From: Lachnospiraceae bacterium NC2004
GTDB taxonomy: Bacteria > Bacillota > Clostridia > Lachnospirales > Lachnospiraceae
Assembly: GCA_000621905.1 (NCBI GenBank)
Contig: JHXB01000003.1
Span: 204,099 to 268,098 of the forward strand
Length of the DNA: 64,000 bases
Direction of reading: 5' to 3'
The notes below the pieces were generated by a model. It did not search any database and had not been told where the DNA came from. It saw nothing but the letters and a program-made list of their open reading frames with translations. Positions within the stretch are counted from its first letter, which is position 1. Each line of letters begins with the position of its first letter. Both the position numbers and the translations under genes were made by a program. This document shows positions 35,156 through 44,929 of this stretch, in pieces.

Positions 35156-36124
35156 TTAATTACTTTCATTAAGCCACTTGGCTACATCAAGAGCATGATA
35201 AGTAATAATAATCTTCGCTCCGGCTCTCTTCATTGCAATCATATTCTCCATCACAATTCTCTTCTCATCTATCCACCCGTTACGAGCCGCTGCCTTTACC
35301 ATAGAATACTCACCGCTCACATTGTAGACAGCCAAAGGGTATTCTGTCTGTTCTGAGATGCTTTTTAAGACATCAAGGTACGCCAATCCCGGCTTAACCA
35401 TAATAATATCAGCGCCCTCATCAATATCGCTAAAACACTCTCTTATCGCCTCTTTGCCGTTACAATAGTCCATCTGATATGTCTTTCTGTCTCCAAATGA
35501 AGGAGCAGAATCTGCAGCATCCCTAAAAGGTCCATAATAAGCTGATGCAAACTTAGCGCTGTATGCCATAATGCTCCTGTTGACAAAACCGTTATCATCA
35601 AGTGCCTTTCTGATAAACTCTACTCTTCCGTCCATCATGTCAGATGGCGCAATAATATCCGCTCCCGCTTTAGCAACACTGACAGCCATCTTGCCGAGAA
35701 GTTCCAATGTCTCATCATTATCTACATCGTGATCATGTACCACTCCACAATGCCCATGAGAAGTGTATTCACATAGGCAAACGTCAGCGATTACCAACAA
35801 ATCCTTGTTCTTCTCCTTGATATGTCTTATTGCCTTTTGCACTATTCCTTCGTCATTATAAGCTTCGCTTCCCAGTTCATCCTTCTTCTTTGGTATACCA
35901 AAGAGCAGAATTGCTGGAATATTAAGCTTCGAAATTACATCAAGCTCTTCATCAATCCTGTCAATCGACCACTGATATATTCCCGGCATCGAGTCAACCG
36001 GTTCCTTTATATCATTACCTTCTTTGACAAATATCGGACAAACCAAATCATCAACACTGACTTTAGTCTCTCTTACCAATCGCCTCATTGTCTCATTTAC
36101 TCTAAGTCTTCTCATTCTAAACAT
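35156..36124 (-). CDS. hemB: Porphobilinogen synthase (delta-aminolevulinic acid dehydratase)
   Basis: HemB condenses two 5-aminolevulinates to porphobilinogen. The 322-residue protein has the zinc site DVCLCEYTSHGHCG and both active-site lysine regions (SAKFASAYYGPFRDA and MVKPGLAYLD). GAGG lies 8 bases before the ATG. It is 16 bases after cobA/hemD. Confidence 0.96.
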   Translation of the reverse strand: MFRMRRLRVNETMRRLVRETKVSVDDLVCPIFVKEGNDIKEPVDSMPGIYQWSIDRIDEELDVISKLNIPAILLFGIPKKKDELGSEAYNDEGIVQKAIRHIKEKNKDLLVIADVCLCEYTSHGHCGVVHDHDVDNDETLELLGKMAVSVAKAGADIIAPSDMMDGRVEFIRKALDDNGFVNRSIMAYSAKFASAYYGPFRDAADSAPSFGDRKTYQMDYCNGKEAIRECFSDIDEGADIIMVKPGLAYLDVLKSISEQTEYPLAVYNVSGEYSMVKAAARNGWIDEKRIVMENMIAMKRAGAKIIITYHALDVAKWLNESN

Positions 36125-36140
36125 ATAGTTTCCTCACGTA

Positions 36141-37655
36141 TCACAGATCTTTAATCGCCCTTAACAATCCATCCACACTCTGTACGGATGAAACGGCATC
36201 TATACACTCCCCGTAATTCTTCAACCTAGACGATGTAACCTCTCCTATACATACCTTTTTAATATCAGAAGGTATACTTATATCGCGTTCTTTTAACTCA
36301 TTCATAAAAGCCGTAACACCGGATGCACTCGCAAATACTAGGTGCGACATACACTTAAGATGCTTAAAATGCTCAGTTTTCCGGCCTCTGACATCATATA
36401 TTTCAATGACTGTACTCTTGGCTTTCCATCTGTCCTTCCACTCTTTTAACTCTTCACTTCCCTGCTTAGCTCTGGGAATAAGAATCTTATCGTTCACATT
36501 GACAACATTTTCAAACTCACAACACAAAGTCCTTAATGTGTACTTAGACGGAATAAAATCTGCTGAAAATCCATATCTGCCAAGAGCCTGCTTAGTTCCC
36601 TCACCAAGTACCGCAAACTTAACTCCTGATAATACTCTGTAATCTATTCTTTCTTTAAGGAGCATTTCAAAAAACAGAGTCACTGCATTTCTGCTTGTAA
36701 ACAATATCCAGGTGTATTCTTTTATGCCATCTCCGACTACAATACCCTTAAGACTATCAATCGCCTCTTTATCAAGAACTACTTCCATATCACATAAAAG
36801 CGCTGTCTTAACACCTTCTTTGGCAAATGTATCCGATATCTTTCGGTAAAGTGATGCTGTAGCCGTGACTCCTACAATCTTCTCATCGTCTTTTTTGTCA
36901 AATGATGTCGCCTTATCTGAATACTCATCATAATGATAATTCTTAGCTGCTGTGTCTCCTATCACTATTACTGCAGGTGATTTAATCCCTTCTTCTCTTA
37001 CCTTAGATACTATGTCCGAAAGTGTTCCTCTTACAGTCTTTTCATATACCGTCGTTCCCTCGCTTATTACGGCGGCAGGCGTATAATGTGGCTTACCGTT
37101 ATCAATCAAGCCCTTAACAATAGTTGAAAGATTAGAAAGCCCCATGAGGAATATCAAAGTTCCTTCAGTATCTGCTAAATTAGCAAAATCTATCTCTTCT
37201 AAAAGCTCGTCATCCTTTCTATGCCCGGTTATTACATGAAAACTTCTTGCAACCTCTCTATGAGTTACCGGAATCCCTGCATTTAAAGGAACAGCAATTG
37301 CTGAAGTGATTCCGGGAACCACCTCGTAGGCAATATCATTATCTATAAGCTTCTCAATCTCTTCACCGCCTCTGCCAAACACAAAGGGATCTCCACCTTT
37401 TAAGCGAACGACAATATCATGTCTGCCTGCAGCATCAACTATTATCTCATTGATTTCTTCCTGCTTGCGATAATGTCTGCCGGGTTCCTTGCCGACATAT
37501 ATCTTCTCACAATCATTACTTGTATGTGAAAGAAGTTCATAGCTTGATAATCTGTCGTAAATGATACAGTCACATTGTTCTATTAACTTAAGTCCTTTAA
37601 GGGTTATTAGGTCCGGATCCCCCGGCCCCGCCCCAACTAGGTACACTTTACTCAT
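36141..37655 (-). CDS. cobA/hemD: Uroporphyrinogen-III C-methyltransferase / uroporphyrinogen-III synthase fusion
   Basis: The 504-residue fusion makes uroporphyrinogen III (C-terminal HemD domain, about 255-504) and methylates it to precorrin-2 (N-terminal SUMT domain, 1-240, with VGAGPGDPDLITLKG, RLKGGDPFVFGRGGEE and VPGITSA). This fusion is common in Clostridia and commits the pathway to siroheme or cobalamin. The ATG follows AGAGGAAG. The gap to hemC contains a copy of a dispersed repeat. Confidence 0.95.
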   Translation of the reverse strand: MSKVYLVGAGPGDPDLITLKGLKLIEQCDCIIYDRLSSYELLSHTSNDCEKIYVGKEPGRHYRKQEEINEIIVDAAGRHDIVVRLKGGDPFVFGRGGEEIEKLIDNDIAYEVVPGITSAIAVPLNAGIPVTHREVARSFHVITGHRKDDELLEEIDFANLADTEGTLIFLMGLSNLSTIVKGLIDNGKPHYTPAAVISEGTTVYEKTVRGTLSDIVSKVREEGIKSPAVIVIGDTAAKNYHYDEYSDKATSFDKKDDEKIVGVTATASLYRKISDTFAKEGVKTALLCDMEVVLDKEAIDSLKGIVVGDGIKEYTWILFTSRNAVTLFFEMLLKERIDYRVLSGVKFAVLGEGTKQALGRYGFSADFIPSKYTLRTLCCEFENVVNVNDKILIPRAKQGSEELKEWKDRWKAKSTVIEIYDVRGRKTEHFKHLKCMSHLVFASASGVTAFMNELKERDISIPSDIKKVCIGEVTSSRLKNYGECIDAVSSVQSVDGLLRAIKDL

Positions 37656-37670
37656 AATAACTTCCTCTAA

Positions 37671-37697
37671 GATTCTTCGCTTGCGCTCAGAATGACA
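37671..37697. repeat. Dispersed repeat copy inside the siroheme operon
   Basis: On the minus strand, TGTCATTCTGAGCGCAAGCG then AAGAATC, the same core as 9434-9460, sits in the 42-base gap between hemC and cobA/hemD. Its edge touches the hemC stop codon. Whether it affects messenger stability is unknown. Confidence 0.7.
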
Positions 37698-38606
37698 TTA
37701 AATTGTGAGCTCCCTAACTATCTTCTCAGCAAGTTCTACATATTCCTTAAAATCCCCTTCTTGATGAGCAGTCCTAACCACAAGTTCATCCCCCTCACCA
37801 AATGCCTTAGACGCATCAATACTAAGCTTATCCCCCTCAACCTTCGCTCTCACTGCCAAAGGTTCATGACATCCCGCATTCAAATCTCTTAATATCTTCT
37901 GCTCTGTCATCAACTCCAAATACGACGCCTCATCCTTAATAGCCTCTATATATGGTGCTATCTCATCATCAGTTCGACCTTCTATCGCAATAATCGCCTG
38001 GCCGCCTGCGGGCAAGATTTCATTTTCATCAAAGAAATGATAATTAAGCTCTTTATCTTCTAAGAGATTAAGCCTGATAAGTCCAGCTGCCGCAAGTAGC
38101 GTAGCGTCATATTCTTTATTCTTTACTTTATCAACTCTGGTAGGAACGTTACCCCTGATACTCTTACATTCAAAAAGCGGATACATCCTATTAAGTTGAT
38201 ACTGCCTTCTGGGGCTATCAGTTCCGACAATAATCCTGCCTTTTATGTCTTCTATATTCTCTCCAAGATCTTTTCTGTATACCAACACATCTCTGACATC
38301 TGCTCTGACAAGAGTTGCAAGAATTCTAAGCTCTTCAGGAATATTAACCGACATATCCTTGGCACTGTGTACTGCGATATCTATCTCTCCTGACATAAGA
38401 GCATATTCTAATTCTTTAGCGAAAACACCGCTGCCTTTAAACTCAGGAAGAGGCGTTACTCTATCCTTATCTGCCTTGGTGTTAATAATAACCCTTTCAG
38501 TCTCGATGTTAGGAAACTTCTTCTTTAGCGCTTTTTCAACCATTTCGGTCTGGATAAGAGCAAGCTTACTACCTCTGGTTCCTATTCTAATTGTTCTGTT
38601 ACTCAT
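37698..38606 (-). CDS. hemC: Hydroxymethylbilane synthase (porphobilinogen deaminase)
   Basis: HemC polymerises four porphobilinogens to hydroxymethylbilane. The 302-residue protein has GTRGSKLALIQTE at the N terminus, the catalytic HSAKDM loop, GTDSPRRQ and the dipyrromethane-cofactor cysteine (LNAGCHEPLAV). It starts 3 bases after the sirC-like stop, with GGAGAAGG upstream. Confidence 0.96.
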   Translation of the reverse strand: MSNRTIRIGTRGSKLALIQTEMVEKALKKKFPNIETERVIINTKADKDRVTPLPEFKGSGVFAKELEYALMSGEIDIAVHSAKDMSVNIPEELRILATLVRADVRDVLVYRKDLGENIEDIKGRIIVGTDSPRRQYQLNRMYPLFECKSIRGNVPTRVDKVKNKEYDATLLAAAGLIRLNLLEDKELNYHFFDENEILPAGGQAIIAIEGRTDDEIAPYIEAIKDEASYLELMTEQKILRDLNAGCHEPLAVRAKVEGDKLSIDASKAFGEGDELVVRTAHQEGDFKEYVELAEKIVRELTI

Positions 38607-38609
38607 AGA

Positions 38610-39254
38610 TTATCCTTCTCCTAAATCCGATAAACGCTTATTAACGGTTTCAAATGAAAGCTCTCCTGAATTACTGTCGCACTGCTCTAATAGGTCATAA
38701 CTTACATTTTTCCTTATATCATAGTCACTTATTTTTGACCTAAGTAAATCTTTATAGCGGTCTAATGTATCGACTAATCTTCCATAGTACGAAGGTATTG
38801 CTTTCTTTATCTTATTTCTGATATATCCTGCCGCCGCCGGAAACTTACCTCCTGTAGAAACAGCTATTACAAGGTCTTCTTGTTTCTCAATAGCCGGGAA
38901 GAAGAAAGTACTCTTATCCTTGACATCAACAACGTTTATTGGAATACCTTTAGATTGACAGAGGTTAGAGATATGTGTTTGAACATCTTCATCATCTGTT
39001 GCTGCAACAACAAAACATAAATCGTCTTCATTTGCAATAAGATACTTATCATCGTAATCATGCTTTATAAGCGTTATACTATATTCTTCAATCTTAGAAA
39101 GAGCAATTAATTCATCTGAAAAATCCCTGCTTACTACGATTATATGAACTCCAAAATCAATAAGAATCTTTATCTTGTGAAGCGCTATTCTTCCACCGCC
39201 TATTACCAGGACAGTCTTACCTTCTACTTCAACCATAAGCGGAAAACAAGCCAA
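38610..39254 (-). CDS. Precorrin-2 dehydrogenase / sirohydrochlorin ferrochelatase-like
   Basis: The 214-residue protein resembles the N-terminal part of CysG and Met8p/SirC: CFPLMVEVEGKTVLVIGGGRIALHK is split by a GGGRIA NAD-binding loop, and an aspartate (DVKDKSTFFFPA) is suited to catalysis. It oxidises precorrin-2 to sirohydrochlorin and may insert iron to make siroheme; no separate SirB is seen nearby. A TTG start at 39254 is 10 bases after GGAGG. The next ATG would cut off the conserved FPL start. Confidence 0.9.
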   Translation of the reverse strand: MACFPLMVEVEGKTVLVIGGGRIALHKIKILIDFGVHIIVVSRDFSDELIALSKIEEYSITLIKHDYDDKYLIANEDDLCFVVAATDDEDVQTHISNLCQSKGIPINVVDVKDKSTFFFPAIEKQEDLVIAVSTGGKFPAAAGYIRNKIKKAIPSYYGRLVDTLDRYKDLLRSKISDYDIRKNVSYDLLEQCDSNSGELSFETVNKRLSDLGEG

Positions 39255-39260
39255 TGTTAA

Positions 39261-40427
39261 TCATCCTCCGTTTTCTTCTACATAAACCTTCTCTAGTACT
39301 CTAAGAAACGTACTGCTGTCAAGGGTTTCTTTGAGATAAATAATCATCTTTTCAAACCAATCCTCATTAGATCCAATCAATGATTTAAAATTCCTGATAT
39401 ATAGTTTCTTTAAAACATCTTCCACACATTCACTAATTATCTCGTTAACCTTAACAGCTTCACTTATCTTAATATCATTATTATTCTTAGCCAGGTTCTT
39501 GACATAATCTATCCCAAGTAAACTGACATTTTCTAAATCTTCTATATCTCTGTCTATGTCATATGGAACAGATAAATCAACAATCAAAACATCATCAGAG
39601 CTATTCTTAGATTTAATATATTCATCCAGCGTTATGGTATAGTGCGGGCTTTTAGTCGCACTGACAATGACAGCTACATCGTTAATATAGTCATACCTTT
39701 TATGGTAATCAATCCATGTAATCTTCTCAGATTCTATAATCTCATTACCCTTGTTATGCCTTCTACTTGTACCGATAACACTTATATTCTTGTCAATCAA
39801 ATCTTTGGCAACAATAGAACCAATCTGGCCTGTAGCTCCTATAACCAGAACCTTTCGGCCCTTAGGAAGATAATCCTCGATATAGTTAGCAGTAAGTGTT
39901 CCAACCGATGTAGGCATCTCTTTTATACGAGTCTTACTCTTGGTAAGTTTCGCACAGTTAAATGCACCTTGAAAAAGAAGATTAATTTCAACATCAACTG
40001 CTCCTATACCTTGAGACAATTGATACGCTTCTTTTACCTGATGGAGAATCTCATCTTCTCCAAGCACCATGGAATCCATTCCGGAAACCACTTTAAAAAG
40101 ATGGCGAACAGCGTCTATCCCTTGATAGAAAAGACAATTCTTACGAATCATGCTGCGAGATATATCTTTAAACTCAGAAAACGCTTCCTCTATCCTTCTA
40201 AGACTCTTTCCTTCATCAGCATAAAAGAATCCTATCTTCCCGTAATTGTCTTGTCTCGCAGTGACATATAATTCGCTTCGATTGCAGGTTGAAACTATAA
40301 CACCACCGGATATTATCTTCTTGTCTATCAAGTATTTAAGAAACGCCTTAGTCTGATCTTCAGAAAATGAAAATTGCTGTCTTAATTCAGCTCCGGTTCT
40401 TTTATAGCTAACACTTACACATATCAT
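39261..40427 (-). CDS. hemA: Glutamyl-tRNA reductase
   Basis: HemA reduces glutamyl-tRNA to glutamate-1-semialdehyde with NADPH and is the first committed enzyme of tetrapyrrole synthesis. The 388-residue protein has the nucleophile STCNRSELY, GMDSMVLGEDEILHQVKEAY and the NADP loop VIGATGQIG (usual form GAGEMG, so slightly divergent). GGAG precedes the ATG. With hemL, hemB, hemC, cobA/hemD and the sirC-like gene, it gives a complete route from glutamyl-tRNA to siroheme. Confidence 0.95.
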   Translation of the reverse strand: MICVSVSYKRTGAELRQQFSFSEDQTKAFLKYLIDKKIISGGVIVSTCNRSELYVTARQDNYGKIGFFYADEGKSLRRIEEAFSEFKDISRSMIRKNCLFYQGIDAVRHLFKVVSGMDSMVLGEDEILHQVKEAYQLSQGIGAVDVEINLLFQGAFNCAKLTKSKTRIKEMPTSVGTLTANYIEDYLPKGRKVLVIGATGQIGSIVAKDLIDKNISVIGTSRRHNKGNEIIESEKITWIDYHKRYDYINDVAVIVSATKSPHYTITLDEYIKSKNSSDDVLIVDLSVPYDIDRDIEDLENVSLLGIDYVKNLAKNNNDIKISEAVKVNEIISECVEDVLKKLYIRNFKSLIGSNEDWFEKMIIYLKETLDSSTFLRVLEKVYVEENGG

Positions 40428-40445
40428 TAATCATCAACTCCACAG

Positions 40446-40694
40446 TTAATCTTCTTCAACTTTTTTGACAATCAATGTATAGGTACCGTCTTCATTATCA
40501 TTAAGTTTAAGAATCTTATGTCCTTCTTCCTTGATACTTCTTGGAACATTCTGTAAAGGTTCTCCATCATTTAACCTCACTTCAAGAATATCTCCATCGT
40601 CTAATTCTTCTAAAGCAACCTTAGCTTTTACAAATGTTACCGGACACACAACATCGGTAATATCAACTCTATCTGTTATTTCAAAATCAGCCAT
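40446..40694 (-). CDS. TusA/YedF-type sulfurtransferase
   Basis: The 82-residue protein has the TusA fold signature DVVCPVTFVKAKVALEEL with the persulfide-carrying cysteine (Cys17), though CPV replaces the usual CPxP. Members relay sulfane sulfur. It lies between hemA and the sulfite reductase gene, so it probably moves sulfur in the same assimilation route. Confidence 0.85.
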   Translation of the reverse strand: MADFEITDRVDITDVVCPVTFVKAKVALEELDDGDILEVRLNDGEPLQNVPRSIKEEGHKILKLNDNEDGTYTLIVKKVEED

Positions 40695-40715
40695 CTTATA
40701 TCTCCTTTATCTTCT

Positions 40716-41579
40716 TTATCCTTCATAAGCTTCGTTAAGAACTTTTTTAAGCTTATCTAGACCAACTCTGTCTATAGTTACTTTAAAGCGCTCGCCCGCC
40801 TTAGCATTGTCATCAAAGAACTGAATAGCAGCGTCTGTAACTCTAAAGAGTTGCTCCTCATCAGTAATAAGAGGAACAAGTTCCTGTCCCATGCTTATGT
40901 TATTGCCAAAGGTTCCGCCAAACGATACCCAGTAGGCAGGAGCGCTATCCCATGCATCGGTAGGACACGATTTAACACATCGACCACAATAGTTACATTT
41001 GTCGTAATCGACATCTACCTTACCGTCTTCAATCTTTATTGCATCAAGTCGGCACACCTTAGCGCACAGACCACAGTTGATACAATCCTCAGACTTCCAC
41101 TTCATCTCTAAAGCGCCCTTTATTCCGACATCATTCTCCTCTGCCTTAAGACAATTATTCTGACACCCGGTCACACCGAACTTGAACTTGTGAGGAAGCT
41201 CTCTACCGAAATATCTGTCATTTAACTTTAAGGCTATGTTATAAGTATCAATATTACCGCTTGGACAGATTTCACTGCCCTGACAAGCAGTTACCGTCCT
41301 AACTCTCGGTCCACATACACCCGGCTTACAGCCACCCTCAGCTAGCGCATCCTTAACTTCATCAATGTTTTCAAGCTTGATAAAAGGAATCTCAACGCCC
41401 TGTCTTGACGTAAGATGTACATGTCCGTCACCAAACTTATCAGCTACCTCTGCAATCTTTTTAAGATTCTCTGAAGTTAATGTGCCTCCTACAACTGCCA
41501 AGCGAAGTGAAAAGTTGTTCTTATGTTTTTGGCGCATAAAACCGCCCTTTTTTAAAGTTGCATAATCTACATCTGCCAT
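40716..41579 (-). CDS. Siroheme-dependent sulfite reductase with ferredoxin domain
   Basis: This is a compact 287-residue siroheme-Fe4S4 reductase of the kind found in anaerobes. The siroheme/cluster cysteines are CQGSEIC and, after a gap, GCQNNC. A two-cluster ferredoxin insert follows (CINCGLCAKVC and CNYCGRCVKSC). Reduction of sulfite to sulfide with ferredoxin electrons is the likely reaction; nitrite is an alternative, but the sulfur and siroheme gene context favours sulfite. It is shorter than AsrC or DsrA relatives. It is followed by tusA-like and the siroheme genes and preceded by the sulfhydrylase. Confidence 0.88.
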   Translation of the reverse strand: MADVDYATLKKGGFMRQKHKNNFSLRLAVVGGTLTSENLKKIAEVADKFGDGHVHLTSRQGVEIPFIKLENIDEVKDALAEGGCKPGVCGPRVRTVTACQGSEICPSGNIDTYNIALKLNDRYFGRELPHKFKFGVTGCQNNCLKAEENDVGIKGALEMKWKSEDCINCGLCAKVCRLDAIKIEDGKVDVDYDKCNYCGRCVKSCPTDAWDSAPAYWVSFGGTFGNNISMGQELVPLITDEEQLFRVTDAAIQFFDDNAKAGERFKVTIDRVGLDKLKKVLNEAYEG

Positions 41580-41590
41580 AGTATCTCTCC

Positions 41591-42832
41591 TTATTTTGTA
41601 TTATTAACTGCGTTAGTAAAATCTTCTTTTAAGTCCTTGATGTCTTCTATACCAACACTAATCCTTATCAAGTCATCATATACTCCCGATTGCTCTTGCT
41701 CTTCCTTCGAAAGAGTCACTGCAATCGTGGATGCAGGATGAAGAACCAAAGTCTTAGTATCTCCTATATTTGATAAAATATAAGGAATCTTTATCTCATT
41801 CATTATTGCGAATGCTCTCTCTTTGCTGCCAACACGAACTGTCACAATCGCTCCATATCTGCCATTAAGCTGATCAGTTGCCAATTTATGATATGCACTT
41901 TCTTCTAATCCCGGATAATTAACAACAAAACTATCATCCAACTCTTTTAGATGACGAGCTAACTCCAATGCATTGTCACACTCTCTTTCTAACCTTAGTC
42001 CCAAAGTCTCAAGTCCCAATATGTTAAGAAATGCATTCTGTGGTGAAAGGCATCCTCCTGTACTTCTAAACAATCCCGCTCTAAGTTTGGCAATGTATGC
42101 TAACGGGCCAAACTTCTTATAAGGAATAAGTCCCGGATACCTATCGTCCCACTTAAACTTACCGCCCGAAATCAAAATTCCACTTATCGCATCACTGTTA
42201 CCGTTAATATACTTAGATGATGAATGAACAACCACATCAGCTCCCAATGATAAAGGCTTAACAAGATAAGGCGTCGCTGTGGTATTATCAATTATCAGCG
42301 GAATATTATGTGAATGTGCTACATTGGCAAGCGCACTAATATCTGTCACATCAAGTTTAGGATTGCCTATTGTTTCCGCAAATATAACCCTTGTCTTTTC
42401 AGTTATAAGTTTCTCATATTCATCAGGAAGATTATGAGCGACATATCTAGTAGTGATTCCAAAAGCCTCAAGTTCAGTAAAGAGTTCAACCGTTCCACCG
42501 TAAAGTCCGGCAGAAGCAACAACCTCATCTCCACTCTGCAAGACATTCATCAGTGCATTAAAAAGAGCTGACATCCCGGAGGAACAAGCAACTGCGCCAA
42601 CTCCTCCCTCAAGAGCTGTTACTCTCTTCTCGAAGTCCTCTATAGTAGGGTTGTTGATTCTCGTATAAGAGAATCCCATTGATTTGTTGGTAAATATCTT
42701 CTCAAGCTCTTCTGCACTCTCATGTTTAAAAGCGCTGCTCTGATATATCGGAATATGAGTAGAACCGTGAGAATAGCTTCCCTTTACATTATGCAATAAC
42801 AATGTATTAAAGCCCAAATAACCACCACTCAT
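41591..42832 (-). CDS. O-acetylhomoserine sulfhydrylase (Cys/Met metabolism PLP family)
   Basis: The enzyme uses sulfide or a thiocarboxylate to make homocysteine from O-acetylhomoserine. The 413-residue protein has the family's YTRINNPT, the PLP aspartate (IIDNTTATP) and the Schiff-base lysine (VVHSSSKYINGN). The ATG at 42832 is used (GGAG about 11 bases upstream); the longer frame lacks a ribosome site. Cystathionine-lyase activity cannot be excluded, but the long OAHS-type insert and neighbours support sulfhydrylation. Confidence 0.9.
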   Translation of the reverse strand: MSGGYLGFNTLLLHNVKGSYSHGSTHIPIYQSSAFKHESAEELEKIFTNKSMGFSYTRINNPTIEDFEKRVTALEGGVGAVACSSGMSALFNALMNVLQSGDEVVASAGLYGGTVELFTELEAFGITTRYVAHNLPDEYEKLITEKTRVIFAETIGNPKLDVTDISALANVAHSHNIPLIIDNTTATPYLVKPLSLGADVVVHSSSKYINGNSDAISGILISGGKFKWDDRYPGLIPYKKFGPLAYIAKLRAGLFRSTGGCLSPQNAFLNILGLETLGLRLERECDNALELARHLKELDDSFVVNYPGLEESAYHKLATDQLNGRYGAIVTVRVGSKERAFAIMNEIKIPYILSNIGDTKTLVLHPASTIAVTLSKEEQEQSGVYDDLIRISVGIEDIKDLKEDFTNAVNNTK

Positions 42833-42869
42833 AATTCTTTTATCTCCTATCTTTTTAGTATGATTTAAA

Positions 42870-42899
42870 ATGATACCATATATAAGCGTATATGAGGAA
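42870..42899 (-). promoter_or_regulatory. Candidate promoter of the sulfhydrylase-siroheme-desulfinase operon
   Basis: Minus-strand TTCCTC (42894-42899), 18 bases, TATCAT (42870-42875), between the terminator at 42949-42980 and the start at 42832. The match is weak, but a promoter is expected here because a terminator precedes it. Confidence 0.4.
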
Positions 42900-42948
42900 T
42901 ATATATATACTATCACTAAATATAGGTATTACATATAACCGAAAAAGA

Positions 42949-42980
42949 CAAAAAAACTGCCGTCATGCATATGACAGCAG
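42949..42980 (-). terminator. Terminator of the AprBA-like pair
   Basis: Minus-strand CTGCTGTCAT-ATGC-ATGACGGCAG followed by TTTTTTTG. It lies about 90 bases after the flavoprotein stop; the gap holds only an 8-codon frame with a good ribosome site. Confidence 0.88.
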
Positions 42981-43067
42981 TAAATTATAGTATCTATTAT
43001 ATTGAATAATCATCAGGGCATGCATTATCATGAGAAATGAATATTCTTATTCATAATTAATATCCTC

Positions 43068-44924
43068 CTATGATATCTGTTGATCCCACCTTACATAAGG
43101 TGCGTTTAAATATTGTTTCTTATATGGTATATCTTCACGGACTTCGTTAGTTTTATGTATATTATGCTGAATATTACCATCTGCATCTTTATACAAACCA
43201 TACTCGATTGCTTCCGGAAGGTAATCATATACACTTGGAACTCTCTCACCATAGATTCTATTGTCATTGTCTTTATATCTCTTGAAAGGTCCAAAATTCT
43301 CTTTTCTAAGGTCAGCAGCTGTAAACAAAGCTTCCGCTGTCTCAATAATAGAAATAACCTCAAAAGCTCTAGTTAATTCATGTTCATTAGAAGCATAAAT
43401 ATTAACATCTGCTTTCAACTGTTTGATAAGCTCTAATGCTGAATTAATCTTACTGTCAGTTAAAGGATAAGTTCCAAAGGTCTGTACTATCATATGCAAA
43501 CTGTCAAGTACTGTCTGCCAGGTCTCGCCGCCTTCATTACCCCTAAGCTTATTGACAGAAGCTAATACTTCATTTATCTGTGATTGTACAAATGTCTCAT
43601 CATTGTTGTATGTTGACTCTTTCGACTTCTTAGCCGCCTGAATCCCTGCTTCAATTCCGAATACAACCGCAGTAGGAGCACCTACAGTAGCAGCACCGCC
43701 CATAATATCTCCGGCTGCATAAAGGTTCTCAACCGTTGTTTCTGTGCGTTCATTGACAAATACACCAGCCGCACCTTCTCGAATCATGACTTGTTTAACA
43801 AGTCTATACGGTATCTTGACATCACGAAGGTCTATATTGTTGTATTCTAGATTTCTAAGATATAACCAACATTTGCCTTCGTTTGACATACTCCACTTGA
43901 TGTATTCAACTTCCTCATCAGTAGCTTCCTTAAGGTCTACATACAGCTGCTTACCTTCGCTTAAAAGCTTTCCAAGTCTTGTCTTCTGCAGTGCAAACTT
44001 ATCAATCATCTTAACGTTCTTCTCAAGATAATCAGGCTCATCAATGCTGTAATCTTTTACTCGCTCAATGATAACATTACCTTCATCGTCAATAACTCTC
44101 GCTGCAGGCCACCATGTTCCACCAGGAGCACCGGCCATAAACATAAACTGCGGGAAGCCAAGTCCTGCGTTTTTGAACATGAACTCCATATTGATAACAT
44201 CAGCTCCGGCATTCATCGCAAGAGTGTGTCCCCAACCACTGTCTGTTGCAGAAGGAAAATCAAAATAAGGATTCTCAACATTTACCTTATTGCCAACCCT
44301 TCCGGCACCACCTGCGGTAGCGATTATGACAGTCTTGGACTCGACAACATATATCTTCTCTTCTCTGTCAGATACTGCTATCGCCCCAGCTGCTCTGCCT
44401 TCGGTGTCTTTAATAATCTTAACGACCTGAGCGTGATTAACTATGTTGACTCCGGCTTTCTTCATTCCTTCAGTAATCTTAACCATCATATCTCTTCCGT
44501 CGAAATTTAAACTCGTAGGAATCGAATGAAACTGCGGAACTAATCTAAAACCGTCAGCTAAATGGCTGTCTTCAAACCTAAAGTTAATTCCATATTTCTC
44601 CAGGGATAAAACCCTCTCATAACTTACATCTACGAAATGATCTGTAATCTTTCTGTCGCCAAGTCCTATTCCCATTAACGCAATCTGATACATATCACTC
44701 TTCATAAAGTCCTTGGTATATCCAACCTTCTCATGAACAGGTGGTACATAACTGTAAATGTGATCAATACCGGATCCTGAATTACCACTCCTATAGGTGT
44801 TAGCCTTCTCAAGAACAATAACTTCAGCGCCATCTTCCTTAGCTCTTATAGCAGCAAGCGAACCGGCAAGACCACCACCAATAACAGCGACATCTGTTTT
44901 TAATCTCTCAATCTCATATGCCAT
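43068..44924 (-). CDS. FAD-dependent oxidoreductase, AprA-like (fumarate reductase/APS reductase alpha family)
   Basis: The 618-residue flavoprotein has the FAD loop VIGGGLAGSLAA (15-26), a long succinate dehydrogenase-type fold and a C-terminal helical domain. The closest family I recognise is adenylylsulfate reductase alpha, because of its pairing with a small two-cluster ferredoxin (AprB-like) encoded 5 bases upstream, GGTWWPAAR and RYKDNDNRIYGERVPSVYDY. No ATP sulfurylase gene is in the window, so APS may not be the substrate. A sulfur-oxyanion or organosulfur redox role is inferred from the neighbours. The ATG has a GGAG upstream. Confidence 0.75.
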   Translation of the reverse strand: MAYEIERLKTDVAVIGGGLAGSLAAIRAKEDGAEVIVLEKANTYRSGNSGSGIDHIYSYVPPVHEKVGYTKDFMKSDMYQIALMGIGLGDRKITDHFVDVSYERVLSLEKYGINFRFEDSHLADGFRLVPQFHSIPTSLNFDGRDMMVKITEGMKKAGVNIVNHAQVVKIIKDTEGRAAGAIAVSDREEKIYVVESKTVIIATAGGAGRVGNKVNVENPYFDFPSATDSGWGHTLAMNAGADVINMEFMFKNAGLGFPQFMFMAGAPGGTWWPAARVIDDEGNVIIERVKDYSIDEPDYLEKNVKMIDKFALQKTRLGKLLSEGKQLYVDLKEATDEEVEYIKWSMSNEGKCWLYLRNLEYNNIDLRDVKIPYRLVKQVMIREGAAGVFVNERTETTVENLYAAGDIMGGAATVGAPTAVVFGIEAGIQAAKKSKESTYNNDETFVQSQINEVLASVNKLRGNEGGETWQTVLDSLHMIVQTFGTYPLTDSKINSALELIKQLKADVNIYASNEHELTRAFEVISIIETAEALFTAADLRKENFGPFKRYKDNDNRIYGERVPSVYDYLPEAIEYGLYKDADGNIQHNIHKTNEVREDIPYKKQYLNAPYVRWDQQIS

Positions 44925-44929
44925 ATTAG

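Noticed and set aside
43028..43054. 8-codon frame (MNKNIHFS) after the AprA-like gene
   Set aside because: It has a good ribosome site (AGGAGG) but is too short to support, and the next frame lacks a start codon. Possibly the scar of a lost small gene.
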